A stretch of 64,000 nucleotides of DNA from Sinomicrobium kalidii (GCF_021183825.1 NZ_CP089211.1:3021001-3085000); one strand, 5' to 3'; positions 1 to 8,479 are shown, counted from the first letter of the stretch. Notes: generated from the letters alone by a model not told the origin. Program-made: numbers and translations.

Positions 1-393
1 CTTATTACATCGGTTAAGGGAGTTGGATTGATTATAGGAGCTTTTATGATTGTGTCAACCAATAATTTTACAAGTTTTGAAAATGGAAGAAAATATGCTT
101 GTTATGCAGGTATAGCTCCCTTTGAGTTCTCTTCCGGAACTTCTATCAGAGGACGGACAAGGACTAGCAAATATGGAAATACAACTATAAAAACACTTCT
201 TAACAATGGAGCTAATTCAGCCATCAGGTATGATAACCAAATGAAGCAATTTTATCAAAGAAAAAGAGAACAAGGAAAGGATCATAAGGTGATTGTAAAT
301 GCTGTATGTTGCAAACTTGTTAATCGGATTTTTGCTGTAATCAAGAGAGGTACACCTTATGTAACCGTATATGAACAAAATTTCCCCAATTAA
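1..393 (+). CDS. IS110-family transposase, C-terminal part (runs off the left edge)
   Basis: The frame is open from base 1, so the gene begins left of the window. The visible part starts with a helix-hairpin-helix-like stretch (SVKGVGLIIGAF). It continues with the YACYAGIAPFEFSSG segment and a KYGN...LLNNGANSA segment, which match the C-terminal transposase_20 domain of IS110/IS116/IS902 elements in order and spacing. These enzymes are DEDD recombinases that move circular IS intermediates; the catalytic N-terminal half is not visible. A MobC-like gene starts about 95 bp downstream, so this is the left end of a mobile-DNA zone. Whether the copy is intact cannot be judged. Confidence 0.85.
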   Translation, partial: LITSVKGVGLIIGAFMIVSTNNFTSFENGRKYACYAGIAPFEFSSGTSIRGRTRTSKYGNTTIKTLLNNGANSAIRYDNQMKQFYQRKREQGKDHKVIVNAVCCKLVNRIFAVIKRGTPYVTVYEQNFPN

Positions 394-485
394 TTTGGAT
401 TTCTCTTAGAATTCGCAAAGAGGGTTTCTGCCTGCGGCATTCCGTTTGCAAAAATATTCAAAAACCGGATTTCATTTCGACAGCA

Positions 486-815
486 TTGTACTTAAAGGTG
501 AAAAGAAAAAGCAAACATAACAAAAGTACGTATATCAAATTTCGCTGTACGCAGTACGAAAAAAAGCTGTTGCGTATCAAAGCCAAAAGAGCCGGTTTGA
601 GTATAAGCGCTTATTGCCGTATGGCCGTTATGGAAGACCGGATCGTGGAACGGTTAACCGAAGAACAACTGGAGGCCTATAAAGTGCTGGTACAGTACCA
701 CAACAATTTTAAACGCATCAGGAATATGTTCCGCAAACGAAACCCAAAATTGGCCGATGAAGTGCTCCAGTTGGCCCAGGAGATAAAAACACACCTCTAT
801 AATTTTAAAAAATGA
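486..815 (+). CDS. MobC-like relaxosome accessory protein
   Basis: This small basic protein has the look of Bacteroidota mobilization proteins of the MobC family: a Lys/Arg-rich start, then a ribbon-helix-helix-like segment (FRCTQYEKKLLRIKAKRAGL, ISAYCRMAVM), then a helical tail. Such proteins bind oriT and assist the relaxase in opening the strands. The TGA overlaps the relaxase ATG as ATGA, so the two are translationally coupled. The start is uncertain: the listed one is TTG, and a GTG at 498 (MKRKSKHNK) is equally plausible. Confidence 0.75.
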   Translation: MYLKVKRKSKHNKSTYIKFRCTQYEKKLLRIKAKRAGLSISAYCRMAVMEDRIVERLTEEQLEAYKVLVQYHNNFKRIRNMFRKRNPKLADEVLQLAQEIKTHLYNFKK

Positions 816-1687
816 TCGGTAAAGGCAAATCCATAGCACATACGCAGGTTTCCATGCAATACGGATGGAACCAGGAAAAAAATGCCGAAATCGTTTACCA
901 GCAAAACCTGTGTGGCGACAATCCCAAAGAAGTCACCAAAGAGTTTAAAATGATACAGGATATGAATGTCCGTTGTGAAAAGAATACCCTGAGTTTTGTG
1001 CTTAGTCCCACCATAGAAGACGGACGGCAGTTAAACCGGGAAGAACTTGGAGAACTCACCAAAACCTTTATGGATGAAATGCAGTTAGGCGAACGGCAAG
1101 CCATTGCTTTTGTTCACCGGGACAAAGCCCATACCCATATTCATTTATATGTGAACCGGATTGATTTTCAGGGCAAAGCCTATAAAGACAATTATATCGG
1201 CAAACGCAGCCAGAGGGCGGCCGAAAGAACTGCACAGCAATTACAGCTTACCACAGTTAAAGAGGTGCAGCAAGTCAAAGATCAATCCCTGAAACAAGTC
1301 CGGAATGAAATAAAACAGATACACGACAGCATAATGCAGCAACACAGACCGAAAAGTTTTGATGAGTACATTTCCCTGATGAAACGACAACAGGTTTCGG
1401 TAATCCCTACGATTAACAAACAAAACCAGTTACAAGGTTTCCGGTTTCAGTACAGAAATCATAATCTGAAAGGAAGTGAAGTACACCGGGATATGTCCGG
1501 GGGAAAACTGGCCATGGCTATCTCCCGGAACCAACGGTTCGGCCAAAAACTGGCACAGAACAACCAGGTAAGCCTCATGGGTAAAGCTGTGGAATTAAGC
1601 AGTAACATTACGGTCAAAATAGCCAAAGAGCTGGCAAAACAAGTCGCCAAAAGGGCTATGGATACAGGTTTCGGAATGGGATATTAA
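812..1687 (+). CDS. Relaxase/mobilization nuclease (MobA/VirD2-like)
   Basis: This 291-aa protein would nick oriT and lead the strand during conjugative mobilization. The metal-binding three-histidine motif is clear at residues 102-111 (HRDKAHTHIH), preceded by the domain's usual N-terminal segment (KGKSIAHTQVSMQYG). It is coupled to the upstream MobC-like gene by an ATGA overlap and followed 11 bp later by a membrane protein, giving a mobC-mobA-membrane-protein order common in mobilizable elements of this phylum. No type IV secretion genes are visible, so transfer would depend on a helper. The length is normal for the short Bacteroidota relaxases. Confidence 0.88.
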   Translation: MIGKGKSIAHTQVSMQYGWNQEKNAEIVYQQNLCGDNPKEVTKEFKMIQDMNVRCEKNTLSFVLSPTIEDGRQLNREELGELTKTFMDEMQLGERQAIAFVHRDKAHTHIHLYVNRIDFQGKAYKDNYIGKRSQRAAERTAQQLQLTTVKEVQQVKDQSLKQVRNEIKQIHDSIMQQHRPKSFDEYISLMKRQQVSVIPTINKQNQLQGFRFQYRNHNLKGSEVHRDMSGGKLAMAISRNQRFGQKLAQNNQVSLMGKAVELSSNITVKIAKELAKQVAKRAMDTGFGMGY

Positions 1688-1698
1688 AAACAAACGTT

Positions 1699-2133
1699 AT
1701 GGGAAAATTAGAAGAAATCGCAGAACTGTTAACCGAAGAAATCCACGGATTTAACCAGTCCATTGATAGGCTGGAAGGGCTGTCGGAATACCTGGGAGAT
1801 ATAAAAGTTAAGGCGGATGCAACGGAAGTAGAACAGCTCTTAAAAGAACACCTCAATAAACACCGGGAAATACAATCGCGTCATGACGAGAATTTGACCG
1901 AGGTGTATAAAGCGGTAAAGGGTACTTACCGGCTTCCTCGTTGGCTGGTGATTTCTTTTATTGTGGTGCACGCACTTACGTTAGCCTCTATAATTTATAG
2001 TGTACATCTTCATAACAAAAAAAAGTCCTGGGAGGAAAAATACGAACGTGTCATTAGGCATTACAGGGCATTCATGGAAGAAAATCCGGAGGCTAAAGCC
2101 TTGTATGAAAACTGGCTCAACGAAGAAAAATAA
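1699..2133 (+). CDS. Mobilization-associated single-TM protein
   Basis: This 144-aa protein follows the relaxase by 11 bp and is probably in its operon. Residues 1-75 are acidic and helical, likely coiled coil. Residues about 82-102 (LVISFIVVHALTLASIIY) form one transmembrane helix, followed by a charged helical tail rich in Lys and Glu. Small helical membrane proteins often sit downstream of relaxases in Bacteroidota elements, but no domain can be named with certainty. The function is not known. Confidence 0.65.
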   Translation: MGKLEEIAELLTEEIHGFNQSIDRLEGLSEYLGDIKVKADATEVEQLLKEHLNKHREIQSRHDENLTEVYKAVKGTYRLPRWLVISFIVVHALTLASIIYSVHLHNKKKSWEEKYERVIRHYRAFMEENPEAKALYENWLNEEK

Positions 2134-2248
2134 CCGCGCAAAATAGTATTAGTTCGGTAAGAATATGGGGCTTTGGGGTACAGGCTTCCCCTATGGTAAG
2201 GGCAAAACTCAAACAAAGAGACGGCCTAAGTGTTGGGGATTTCTATTT

Positions 2249-2530
2249 TTATTTGAGAAATATCGGATCATTGAAGAAATCTCTTAGAGTAATGCCAAGC
2301 AATTTACAGAATTTCTCCACTGTATAAATAGTGACTCCCCGTCCTTTTGGTTTACCCGTTTTTGAATCAACGACTATTTGGCTTTCCCATCGGCTTACTA
2401 TTTGTCGGTCAATATTGTACTTATTGGCGAAATCTATTTGTTTAGCTCCGGTACTTTGAATGCGGAGTTGTTTAATCCTTTTGGCTATTTTATTAGCTAA
2501 AATTATATCTTCTTTTGAAAGTTCTGCCAT
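2249..2530 (-). CDS. XRE-family HTH transcriptional regulator
   Basis: This 93-aa protein has a Cro/C1-type helix-turn-helix. The recognisable core is AKRIKQLR, then KQIDFANKYNIDRQIVSRWE, then a TVEKFCKLLGITLRDFF tail, in the usual order for short repressors. It faces away from the genes on its right and has a perfect palindrome (2566-2577) 36 bp before its start, a natural autoregulation site. In mobile DNA such proteins typically silence element genes; the target here is unknown. Confidence 0.85.
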   Translation of the reverse strand: MAELSKEDIILANKIAKRIKQLRIQSTGAKQIDFANKYNIDRQIVSRWESQIVVDSKTGKPKGRGVTIYTVEKFCKLLGITLRDFFNDPIFLK

Positions 2531-2565
2531 ACTGCAATTTTGGAAATAATAATTTTATTTTTGTA

Positions 2566-2577
2566 ATCCATTTGGAT
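2566..2577. promoter_or_regulatory. Palindromic operator candidate upstream of the XRE gene
   Basis: ATCCATTTGGAT is a perfect inverted repeat (5-bp arms, 2-bp spacer) located 36 bp before the XRE start codon and just before AT-rich promoter-like DNA. XRE repressors usually bind such short dyads in their own promoter region. The binding is inferred. Confidence 0.45.
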
Positions 2578-2614
2578 GACAAAATGTTTTTATATATATT
2601 TGTTCAACGTTACA

Positions 2615-2622
2615 TATATTTG
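2615..2622 (+). promoter_or_regulatory. Promoter -7 element (TATATTTG)
   Basis: This is an exact match to the Bacteroidota -7 consensus TAnnTTTG in an otherwise non-coding stretch, pointing right, about 45 bp before the long hairpin at 2668. No good -33 TTTG lies at the expected 19-21 bp spacing, so the call is tentative. If it is real, the hairpin is transcribed. Confidence 0.35.
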
Positions 2623-2667
2623 CGACACTTCTTATAGAAAAATATTAGAAGCTATTCGCTTAGAGTC

Positions 2668-2779
2668 TCACCTCGAAAACTGGCACTTTTCATGTACACG
2701 AGACCATAAGTGAAAATAGCTCACGACCCGGGCGTGGGCTCACTTATTCGTGTACGGGTATGCCAGTACCCAGAGGTGA
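2668..2779 (+). ncRNA. 112-nt nested hairpin, unknown structured RNA or DNA element
   Basis: The gene-free stretch 2531-3007 holds five stacked complementary segments in order. TCACCTC (2668) pairs with GAGGTGA (2773). ACTGGCA (2679) pairs with TGCCAGT (2761). GTACACGA (2694) pairs with TCGTGTAC (2748). ATAAGTGA (2706) pairs with TCACTTAT (2740). AGCTCACG (2718) pairs with CGTGGGCT (2733) with one mismatch. All but the last are perfect. The loop end contains CCCGGG. It could be a regulatory RNA, a leader of the gene at 3008, an oriT or single-strand origin of the mob element, or a folded recombination site. No known family was recognised. Confidence 0.5.
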
Positions 2780-3007
2780 TAAGTTGAGTTCCACGCCTGT
2801 TTATTTCCTTGTAACTCTCCGTCTCTATCGCAAAGCTATCTACAAAAAATCTTTTGGAGGTTTCGCACATTAAAGCATAACGGGGCAGTTTTGTCCTGTT
2901 ATTTTGGGGTAGTAGGAAAGGAAGAGGGACGCCTTTTCCTTTCTTTAAATACTCCCCTTATCCATCTACTACCTCTACACTTTTTCATTAACCTAAAATA
3001 CTTGCCA

Positions 3008-3322
3008 ATGAAGAGTATAGAGATCAAAAAACTAATAGATAGCCAGGAACCTATCGCCATTATAAGATACTTCGAATGGGCTATTTTCTCCAAAGACTAT
3101 GCTAATGCTAAGTATTTGCTACTAAGGATGAATAGACGGCGTAATAAGATCAAAGCAGTAAATGTTCCCGATGATATAACTTCATTTATAATATCTCGTC
3201 TTGACGATTTTGAAAAAGTATGCTCCCAAGATGGTTGTACAGTATGGGAGCGTATGGCATTCCGGGAAAAGGTAAAAGCGTTTGTCCCTGAATCGAAGGT
3301 AGCCCGACTGATAAATAAATGA
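3008..3322 (+). CDS. Unknown small protein in mobile region
   Basis: This 104-aa protein is read from ATG 3008 (MKSIEIKKLIDSQEP). The frame stays open further upstream, but that part is unlike protein and overlaps AT-rich leader DNA, so the shorter start is preferred. It is basic, helical and without membrane segments or recognisable domains. It lies 230 bp after the long hairpin and before another unknown gene, and is probably cargo or maintenance DNA of the mobile element. Confidence 0.55.
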   Translation: MKSIEIKKLIDSQEPIAIIRYFEWAIFSKDYANAKYLLLRMNRRRNKIKAVNVPDDITSFIISRLDDFEKVCSQDGCTVWERMAFREKVKAFVPESKVARLINK

Positions 3323-3377
3323 TCCTTAACTACAACCACAAAAGCTCACGCCCGGGGATTCGGTAATATTAAAGTGT

Positions 3378-3413
3378 AAACCACGAGTTGGGGAGAAAAA
3401 CAACTCGTGGTTT
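3378..3413 (+). terminator. Perfect 13-bp hairpin
   Basis: AAACCACGAGTTG at 3378 and CAACTCGTGGTTT at 3401 form a perfect 13-bp stem with a 10-nt loop. A nearly complementary pair further out (GGATTCGG about 3357, CCGAATTC about 3417) could extend it. It sits between two small genes and may be a terminator, although no T run follows. The nearby AGCTCACG plus CCCGGG at 3343 repeats a piece of the hairpin at 2718. Confidence 0.45.
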
Positions 3414-3479
3414 GCCCCGAATTCAAAAATGCACCCGGCCAATCAGAAAAAGAATAATCACTAAACATAGATAAATATC

Positions 3480-3857
3480 ATGGAATGGAAAACCAAAGTA
3501 TTCGACAAGCTGCAAGAGAGAGCTTATAAGCATTTTGACACGTTAAAGTATAATGCTGAAACAGATGATTTCGAAGTGAAAATTTATTTGTCTGGGTATG
3601 TCGATCTGGCGTGTACAATTGCCGACCTTCTTAACCTTTGCATTATTGCCACAGAGAAAGAAGCTACTTCCGGAGAACTTATGGAAGACGATATGAATAA
3701 CAGTATCAATAATATACTCCGGTTAACATTTCGGATGTTGCCTGTTTCTGAAAGTATGTTTTTAAATGAAGCTCATTGCGCTTTTATCTATATGAAAGAA
3801 AAAGCGGAGCAAAAAAGAAAAAACGGAGATAAAAATAGTGATGCCGATCTCTCCTGA
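3480..3857 (+). CDS. Unknown 125-aa protein
   Basis: The protein starts at ATG 3480 (MEWKTKVFDKLQERAYKHFD). It is acidic in the middle, helical, and ends in a Lys-rich tail. No signal peptide, membrane helix or known domain was recognised. Its end overlaps the start of a 47-aa membrane peptide at 3841 in another frame, so the two are probably coupled. It looks like element cargo with unknown function. Confidence 0.6.
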   Translation: MEWKTKVFDKLQERAYKHFDTLKYNAETDDFEVKIYLSGYVDLACTIADLLNLCIIATEKEATSGELMEDDMNNSINNILRLTFRMLPVSESMFLNEAHCAFIYMKEKAEQKRKNGDKNSDADLS

Positions 3858-3984
3858 CCATAATGACAATCTCAAAAACCTAAAGGCAACGGATTGGCTT
3901 CGATTGCCTTTTACCTGCTTTCTGTTTGGCATGATAGCAGGAGTCTCGGTTATGACCGTCCTGGTCGTGATCTTTATTATTTGA
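3841..3984 (+). CDS. Small single-TM protein (47 aa)
   Basis: ATG 3841 overlaps the end of the upstream gene by 17 bp in a different frame. The peptide has a polar N-terminus (MPISPDHNDNLKNLK) and a hydrophobic C-terminal helix (MIAGVSVMTVLVVIFII) ending at TGA 3984. The overlap and clean membrane segment favour a real gene coupled to its neighbour. The function is unknown; a hydrophobic toxin or an accessory membrane peptide are both possible. Confidence 0.45.
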   Translation: MPISPDHNDNLKNLKATDWLRLPFTCFLFGMIAGVSVMTVLVVIFII

Positions 3985-4162
3985 TCTTCTCTTTTTAAGG
4001 TTTTCTGTGGGCCGATTCCCGGCTTTCTGTTTTTTTACAAGGGTCGGGATTTTTTGCGATAAAATAGAAATACTATAAAATTAGCTGAAAAAAGATTATG
4101 AATTTGTTTTCAAATTATTTTCTTGATTTTTACGAGCACATTAAAAGGGTGTCAAATGATTT

Positions 4163-4186
4163 GACAATAAATGTTATTTTATTGTC
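4163..4186. promoter_or_regulatory. Inverted repeat in the regulator's promoter region
   Basis: GACAATAAA (4163-4171) and TTTATTGTC (4178-4186) form a perfect dyad about 40 bp before the start of the TPR/HTH regulator gene. It could be an operator. It is too A/T-rich and lacks the T run expected of a terminator. The role is inferred from position only. Confidence 0.35.
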
Positions 4187-4226
4187 ATAAAATACTATTT
4201 TAGTTGCAAAAATTGCCCTAAATATC

Positions 4227-5930
4227 ATGTGCCGCTTTATAGTCATATCCTTTATTTTTGTTTTACTTAATGATTCTTTGCATGGACAAACAGATGCTTT
4301 TATCCAACAGTTGGACTCATTAAAGCACTATACCTATAAGGACCTTTCTACGAAATTTTACGATCATGAAGCCGATTCTTCTGTAGCGGTGGTATATGCC
4401 AATACTTATTTATACCGTGCAAAAAAAGACAAGGACACTATAAAAATGGTGGACGGTTATTTTTTTATGACCGAAATAAATAGAGATTCTATTGCCATAA
4501 AGTATTCGGATAGTATTATCAATCTAACCCAGAACATAAAAGGAGATAAATATTATCCCTTTTATGGGTATTTAACAAGAGCAAATCTTTTCTTTACTAA
4601 GAGGAAATTTAAAAATGCATTAGATGATTATTTGAGGGCTAATGAACACCTTAACCAATGGGAAGAAAGTTACTTGGACTATGTAGTGAAACATAACATA
4701 GGATTATTAAAGAGTAGAATGGGGGAATACGAGGAGGCAATGACTATTTTTAAGAGATGCTTAAATTTTTATCAGGAACCGGAACATAAAAATAAATACA
4801 ATTCAAGTTACCTCAGTGTCCTTGTTGCACTTTCTGACACTCATATGCGGCTTCAATCCTTTGATTCTGCATCCATGATCAATAGGATTGGATACGACAA
4901 ATCTGTGTTGCTGGATATGGATGATCAAAAAGGATACTTCATTATATATGAAGGGGCCAATCAATATTTTAAAGGAAATTATAATGCAGCGATTGACAGT
5001 ATTGTTTATGGTATGCCAATCATAAGGAAAATAGGGGATCAGCCAAATTTGGCTTTTTCGTATTTCTATCTTGGAAAATCGTATCTTGGATTAAAGCGTA
5101 CGAAAGAAGCGGTTGTATATTTTAAAAAAGTCGATACTATTTTTCAAAACTTATCGGATATTCACCCGGAAATGCGGGAGGGGTACGAAATACTTATCAA
5201 TCATTACAAATCAATCGGGGATAAAGAACAGCAGTTGTTGTACACGGAAAAGCTCTTAACCGTAGATAGTGTTCTGAATGACAATTACAGGTATATTAAT
5301 AAAAATATTATCCATCAATACGATACTCCTCAGCTGATTTCCCAAAAAGACGAATTGATTGCTGCTCTGGATGGAAAGAAAAGAAAGACCACTATTGGGA
5401 TTATAAGTATATCCATATTAGCATTAGGGACTACAGGACTATTTTTTTACTATTACAGAAAACAGCGTATCTATAAGAAGAGACTGGAAAAATTGTTGCG
5501 GGAGAAAATTCCTGTACAGTCTATTCCGTCAGCAAGTGAAATAAAAGATAAAGTAAAAACAGATGTACCCAAAGAGATCGTAAATACAATCCTTAAAAAT
5601 TTGGAACAGTTTGAAGCCGGGCAGGGATACCTTTCCCGGAATCTCAATTTAAAGGATATGGCAAAAGACCTCCAAACTAACAACAAATATCTTTCGAAAA
5701 CTATTAATTTATATAAGCAGAAAACTTTTAATACCTATATTAATGATCTTCGGGTAGATTATGCAGTATCCCGATTAAAAACGGATCAGAAGTTTCGGAA
5801 TTATACCATTACAGCCATTGCCCGCGAATCCGGGTTTAACAGTCAGGAGCCCTTTTCCAAGGCATTCTATAAAAAAACCGGGATATACCCTTCATATCTG
5901 ATTAAGGAATTGGATAAAAGAAGATTTTAA
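4227..5930 (+). CDS. TPR sensor with C-terminal AraC-type HTH domain
   Basis: This 567-aa protein has an N-terminal signal-like segment (residues 1-20), a helical region with TPR-like repeats (about 110-350), one transmembrane helix at about 389-409, a basic linker, and a C-terminal AraC-type DNA-binding domain (about 455-565, with ITAIARESGFNSQEPFSKAF and the closing GIYPSYLIK). This one-piece architecture, with a periplasmic TPR region and a cytoplasmic HTH, is common in flavobacteria and passes an outside signal directly to a promoter. It lies 129 bp before the first GG-leader peptide of the island and is the likely local regulator. The ligand is unknown. Confidence 0.85.
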   Translation: MCRFIVISFIFVLLNDSLHGQTDAFIQQLDSLKHYTYKDLSTKFYDHEADSSVAVVYANTYLYRAKKDKDTIKMVDGYFFMTEINRDSIAIKYSDSIINLTQNIKGDKYYPFYGYLTRANLFFTKRKFKNALDDYLRANEHLNQWEESYLDYVVKHNIGLLKSRMGEYEEAMTIFKRCLNFYQEPEHKNKYNSSYLSVLVALSDTHMRLQSFDSASMINRIGYDKSVLLDMDDQKGYFIIYEGANQYFKGNYNAAIDSIVYGMPIIRKIGDQPNLAFSYFYLGKSYLGLKRTKEAVVYFKKVDTIFQNLSDIHPEMREGYEILINHYKSIGDKEQQLLYTEKLLTVDSVLNDNYRYINKNIIHQYDTPQLISQKDELIAALDGKKRKTTIGIISISILALGTTGLFFYYYRKQRIYKKRLEKLLREKIPVQSIPSASEIKDKVKTDVPKEIVNTILKNLEQFEAGQGYLSRNLNLKDMAKDLQTNNKYLSKTINLYKQKTFNTYINDLRVDYAVSRLKTDQKFRNYTITAIARESGFNSQEPFSKAFYKKTGIYPSYLIKELDKRRF

Positions 5931-6059
5931 TTAAGTTGTTGATACGTAATTATTTATTAGTCTACATTCATGGAAATACGATTACTAAATAGTACAGGAC
6001 CTTATAGATTATGAATAAATCCGCATATTTTTGATGAGTGTAATTAAAAATATTTTGAA

Positions 6060-6218
6060 ATGATGAAAAAAAAAGCTAACAACAAAAGATTGGATTTAAA
6101 GAAATTTACAGTAGCTAAACTTAATGATCCGAATATAATTTTTGGTGGTGCAGATGATGGTCCTGATACACCGCCACCTACGTCAATTCCCAAGGAATTA
6201 AAACCAACAAAAAAATAA
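6060..6218 (+). CDS. GG-leader natural-product precursor peptide, Cys-free core
   Basis: This 52-aa peptide starts at ATG 6060 (or 6063). The leader is Lys-rich with the spaced hydrophobic pattern typical of Bacteroidota GG-leader precursors (RLDLKKFTVAKLNDPNIIFGG). A C39 peptidase would cut after Gly30. The remaining core (ADDGPDTPPPTSIPKELKPT, then KK) has no cysteine, so it cannot form lanthionine rings. It is followed by a strong terminator and then the subtilase gene. It differs from the three precursors at 12310-12894 and may serve another product or act as a signal peptide. Confidence 0.7.
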   Translation: MMKKKANNKRLDLKKFTVAKLNDPNIIFGGADDGPDTPPPTSIPKELKPTKK

Positions 6219-6260
6219 TCTCTGGTTTTAATGCCATGTTTATTTATATTTGGTTTCGAA

Positions 6261-6295
6261 TAAAAACTTTACAATCCTTGGGTTGTAAAGTTTTT
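6261..6295 (+). terminator. Rho-independent terminator after the precursor peptide
   Basis: AAAACTTTACAA (6261) and TTGTAAAGTTTT (6281) form a perfect 12-bp stem with an 8-nt loop, followed by further T residues. It separates the precursor gene at 6060 from the protease gene starting at 6312. Confidence 0.8.
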
Positions 6296-6311
6296 TAGCT
6301 ATACAATTACC

Positions 6312-7997
6312 ATGACGACTATAAGAACGTTAATTTACATCGCAATAAGTTGGTTATTGTGGAATTGCTCTCCCAACAAAACTTCTTCTCTTTCACCTGT
6401 TTCGGTTGATGACGTACTTTCCAAAAAAGCTGAGATTGCGGAAAAAGAACTAAATAACTGGCAACATAAGGACTACCTTTTGGATACTATTCCTGGGATT
6501 AGTTTGGACAGAGCGTATAAGGAGATTCTGGAAAAGAAAAAAGGAATAGGTGTTATTGTCGCAGTATTAGATACGGAAATTGACATAGCACATGAGGCAC
6601 TTAAAAATAATATATGGATAAACCCTAACGAGGTTTCAGATAATGGAATAGACGATGATGGCAATGGCTATGAAGATGATGTACACGGTTGGAATTTTTT
6701 AGGAAATAGTCAAGGAGAGAACATCATTCATACAAATTATGAGGTAGTACGCATCGTTAGGAAGTATGAAGAAAAGTTTAAAAACAAATCAGAAGAAGAG
6801 ATTCCTGTTCATGAGCGTGAAGAGTTTTCTATTTATGTTAAGGCCAGGAAAGTTTATGAAGAAAAGCTGAAAGAGGCCAAAGATAATCAGGAATATGGAG
6901 ATTTTTTAGTAAATACTTATCCTAAGTCCAAAGAAGCATTAAAAAAGTTTTTTCCAAAAGAAGATTACACAGTTGAGCAGCTCGATAGTTTGTATGCTTT
7001 AAAAGAGAAAGAAGATAAGGAGTTGGCCAGCCTGATTTATTATATGTCGGATTATATAAAATATAATCTGACCCAGGAATGGATCTATGCAGCTAAAGAT
7101 GAAGGAGATGCTTCTATGAATTACTGGGCGAATATAGAATACGATGATAGAAAAATTATAGGTGATGATCCTGAAGATATTACCGACACCGGTTACGGAA
7201 ATAATGAAATTAGTACCAAAAACGGTCTTGAAAAAGTGTATCCTCACGGAACCTATGTAGCGGGACTTCTCGTTGCTTCTCAAAATTCTCGTGGAGTAAG
7301 AGGCATAAGTGATCGAATAAAGATTATGCCTGTAAGGATGTCTCCTTATGGAGCGGCTCATGATAAAGATATAGCCTTGGCTATTCGTTATGCTGTGGAT
7401 AACGGAGCTAAAGTTATTAACATGAGCTTCAGTAAAAAATTTTCATTACACAAAGAATGGGTATTTGATGCTATTCGTTATGCCGCTGAAAAGAATGTAT
7501 TATTGGTAACTTCTGCTGGCAATGATGGGATCAATATAGACGAGTTCGATTATTATTACCCGAATGATGCTAAAGATAGTATGGGAGAGGTAGCAGACAA
7601 TTTTCTAATTGTAGGGGCCATTACCCCTTATGTAAATGAAAACTTGGTGGTTTCTTATTCCAACTATGGAAGGCATAATGTAGATGTATTTGCCCCAGGT
7701 TATGAACTCCTCACCACGGCCCCCGATAATTCATACAAACAAATGCCAGGTACCTCGCTGGCTTCTGCCATTGTATCCGGGGTGGCAGCGTTAATATGGT
7801 CCTATTATCCGGATTTGTCTGCTTCTCAGGTAAAGAAGATCATTATGGATTCTGGGCTGTCCTATAATATAGAATGTAACATCCCTGGAAATGAAACTAA
7901 GGAAAAACTGCTTTTTCGTGAATTTTCCCAATCCGGTAAAGTAGTAAATGCATATAATGCACTGCTTATGGCCAGAGAAATTTCTACTGAGAAATAA
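6312..7997 (+). CDS. Subtilisin-like serine protease (S8), lipoprotein
   Basis: This 561-aa protein begins with a lipoprotein signal (cysteine at residue 19 in LLWNCS), which suggests it is anchored in the periplasm or outer membrane. The S8 catalytic triad is intact: Asp87 in VAVLDTEID, His312 in PHGTYVAGLL and Ser482 in GTSLASAIVSG, with oxyanion Asn404 in SAGND. A large helical insert (about 140-290) separates the Asp and His blocks and may form a cap. An acidic loop NGIDDDGNGYEDD is typical of flavobacterial family members. It sits in the RiPP island between a precursor and a TonB-type barrel, so it may process a peptide outside the cytoplasm; that role is inferred. Confidence 0.88.
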   Translation: MTTIRTLIYIAISWLLWNCSPNKTSSLSPVSVDDVLSKKAEIAEKELNNWQHKDYLLDTIPGISLDRAYKEILEKKKGIGVIVAVLDTEIDIAHEALKNNIWINPNEVSDNGIDDDGNGYEDDVHGWNFLGNSQGENIIHTNYEVVRIVRKYEEKFKNKSEEEIPVHEREEFSIYVKARKVYEEKLKEAKDNQEYGDFLVNTYPKSKEALKKFFPKEDYTVEQLDSLYALKEKEDKELASLIYYMSDYIKYNLTQEWIYAAKDEGDASMNYWANIEYDDRKIIGDDPEDITDTGYGNNEISTKNGLEKVYPHGTYVAGLLVASQNSRGVRGISDRIKIMPVRMSPYGAAHDKDIALAIRYAVDNGAKVINMSFSKKFSLHKEWVFDAIRYAAEKNVLLVTSAGNDGINIDEFDYYYPNDAKDSMGEVADNFLIVGAITPYVNENLVVSYSNYGRHNVDVFAPGYELLTTAPDNSYKQMPGTSLASAIVSGVAALIWSYYPDLSASQVKKIIMDSGLSYNIECNIPGNETKEKLLFREFSQSGKVVNAYNALLMAREISTEK

Positions 7998-8080
7998 TCA
8001 TCTGACACAAAGGAGAAGAATACAATTTCTACATCTCGTTATTCCCTTTCCCTTAATTATTTTAAACTTTTATAGGAATA

Positions 8081-8117
8081 GAAAGGTTGCTATGAAAAAA
8101 AGCAATCTTTCTTTTTT
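8081..8117 (+). terminator. Rho-independent terminator after the S8 protease
   Basis: GAAAGGTTGCT (8081) and AGCAATCTTTC (8101) pair over 11 bp with one G-U and are followed by TTTTTT. The remaining gene-free stretch up to 8479 is AT-rich, with a direct repeat AGTCGATT (8345 and 8362) and a small dyad CTCAA/TTGAG at 8396-8410. These could be regulatory sites for the barrel gene; nothing else was recognised. Confidence 0.75.
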
Positions 8118-8479
8118 ATTAAGTAATGATTTTGGTGATATACTAAATCGTAATATATACCTCTCTCCAGTAAACTACATATGTATTTGGTTTAAAAGAT
8201 TATTTTAATCAATGGTGAGGCAGTTTACTAATGGACTTAAATATGTATACCACACAATCTTTTTGATCTACAAATGTATCGCAATATTTTGATTATCAGT
8301 TTTTTTTGATTTGATATGGATTAGTCGTAATTCAATGAATAACGAGTCGATTTTCACGGAAAGTCGATTATAAATAATTGCTTGTCATTGATATACTCAA
8401 TAATATTGAGGATGAAATGGAAAGCACTTTTTTGTGTCAAAATTTTCGCAAGTGCGGTTCAAAATAATAGTTAGAGTAT

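Noticed and set aside
2891..3007. 39-codon upstream extension of the gene at 3008
   Set aside because: The extra residues are hydrophobic/Leu-rich with no pattern, and the ATG at 3008 fits a normal protein start.
3841..3984. Type I toxin call for the 47-aa membrane peptide
   Set aside because: The hydrophobic helix fits, but no antisense RNA or antitoxin is visible, so no function was assigned.
7948..8208. 86-aa open frame overlapping the S8 protease end
   Set aside because: It runs through a strong terminator hairpin (8081-8117) and has no domain or sensible start context.
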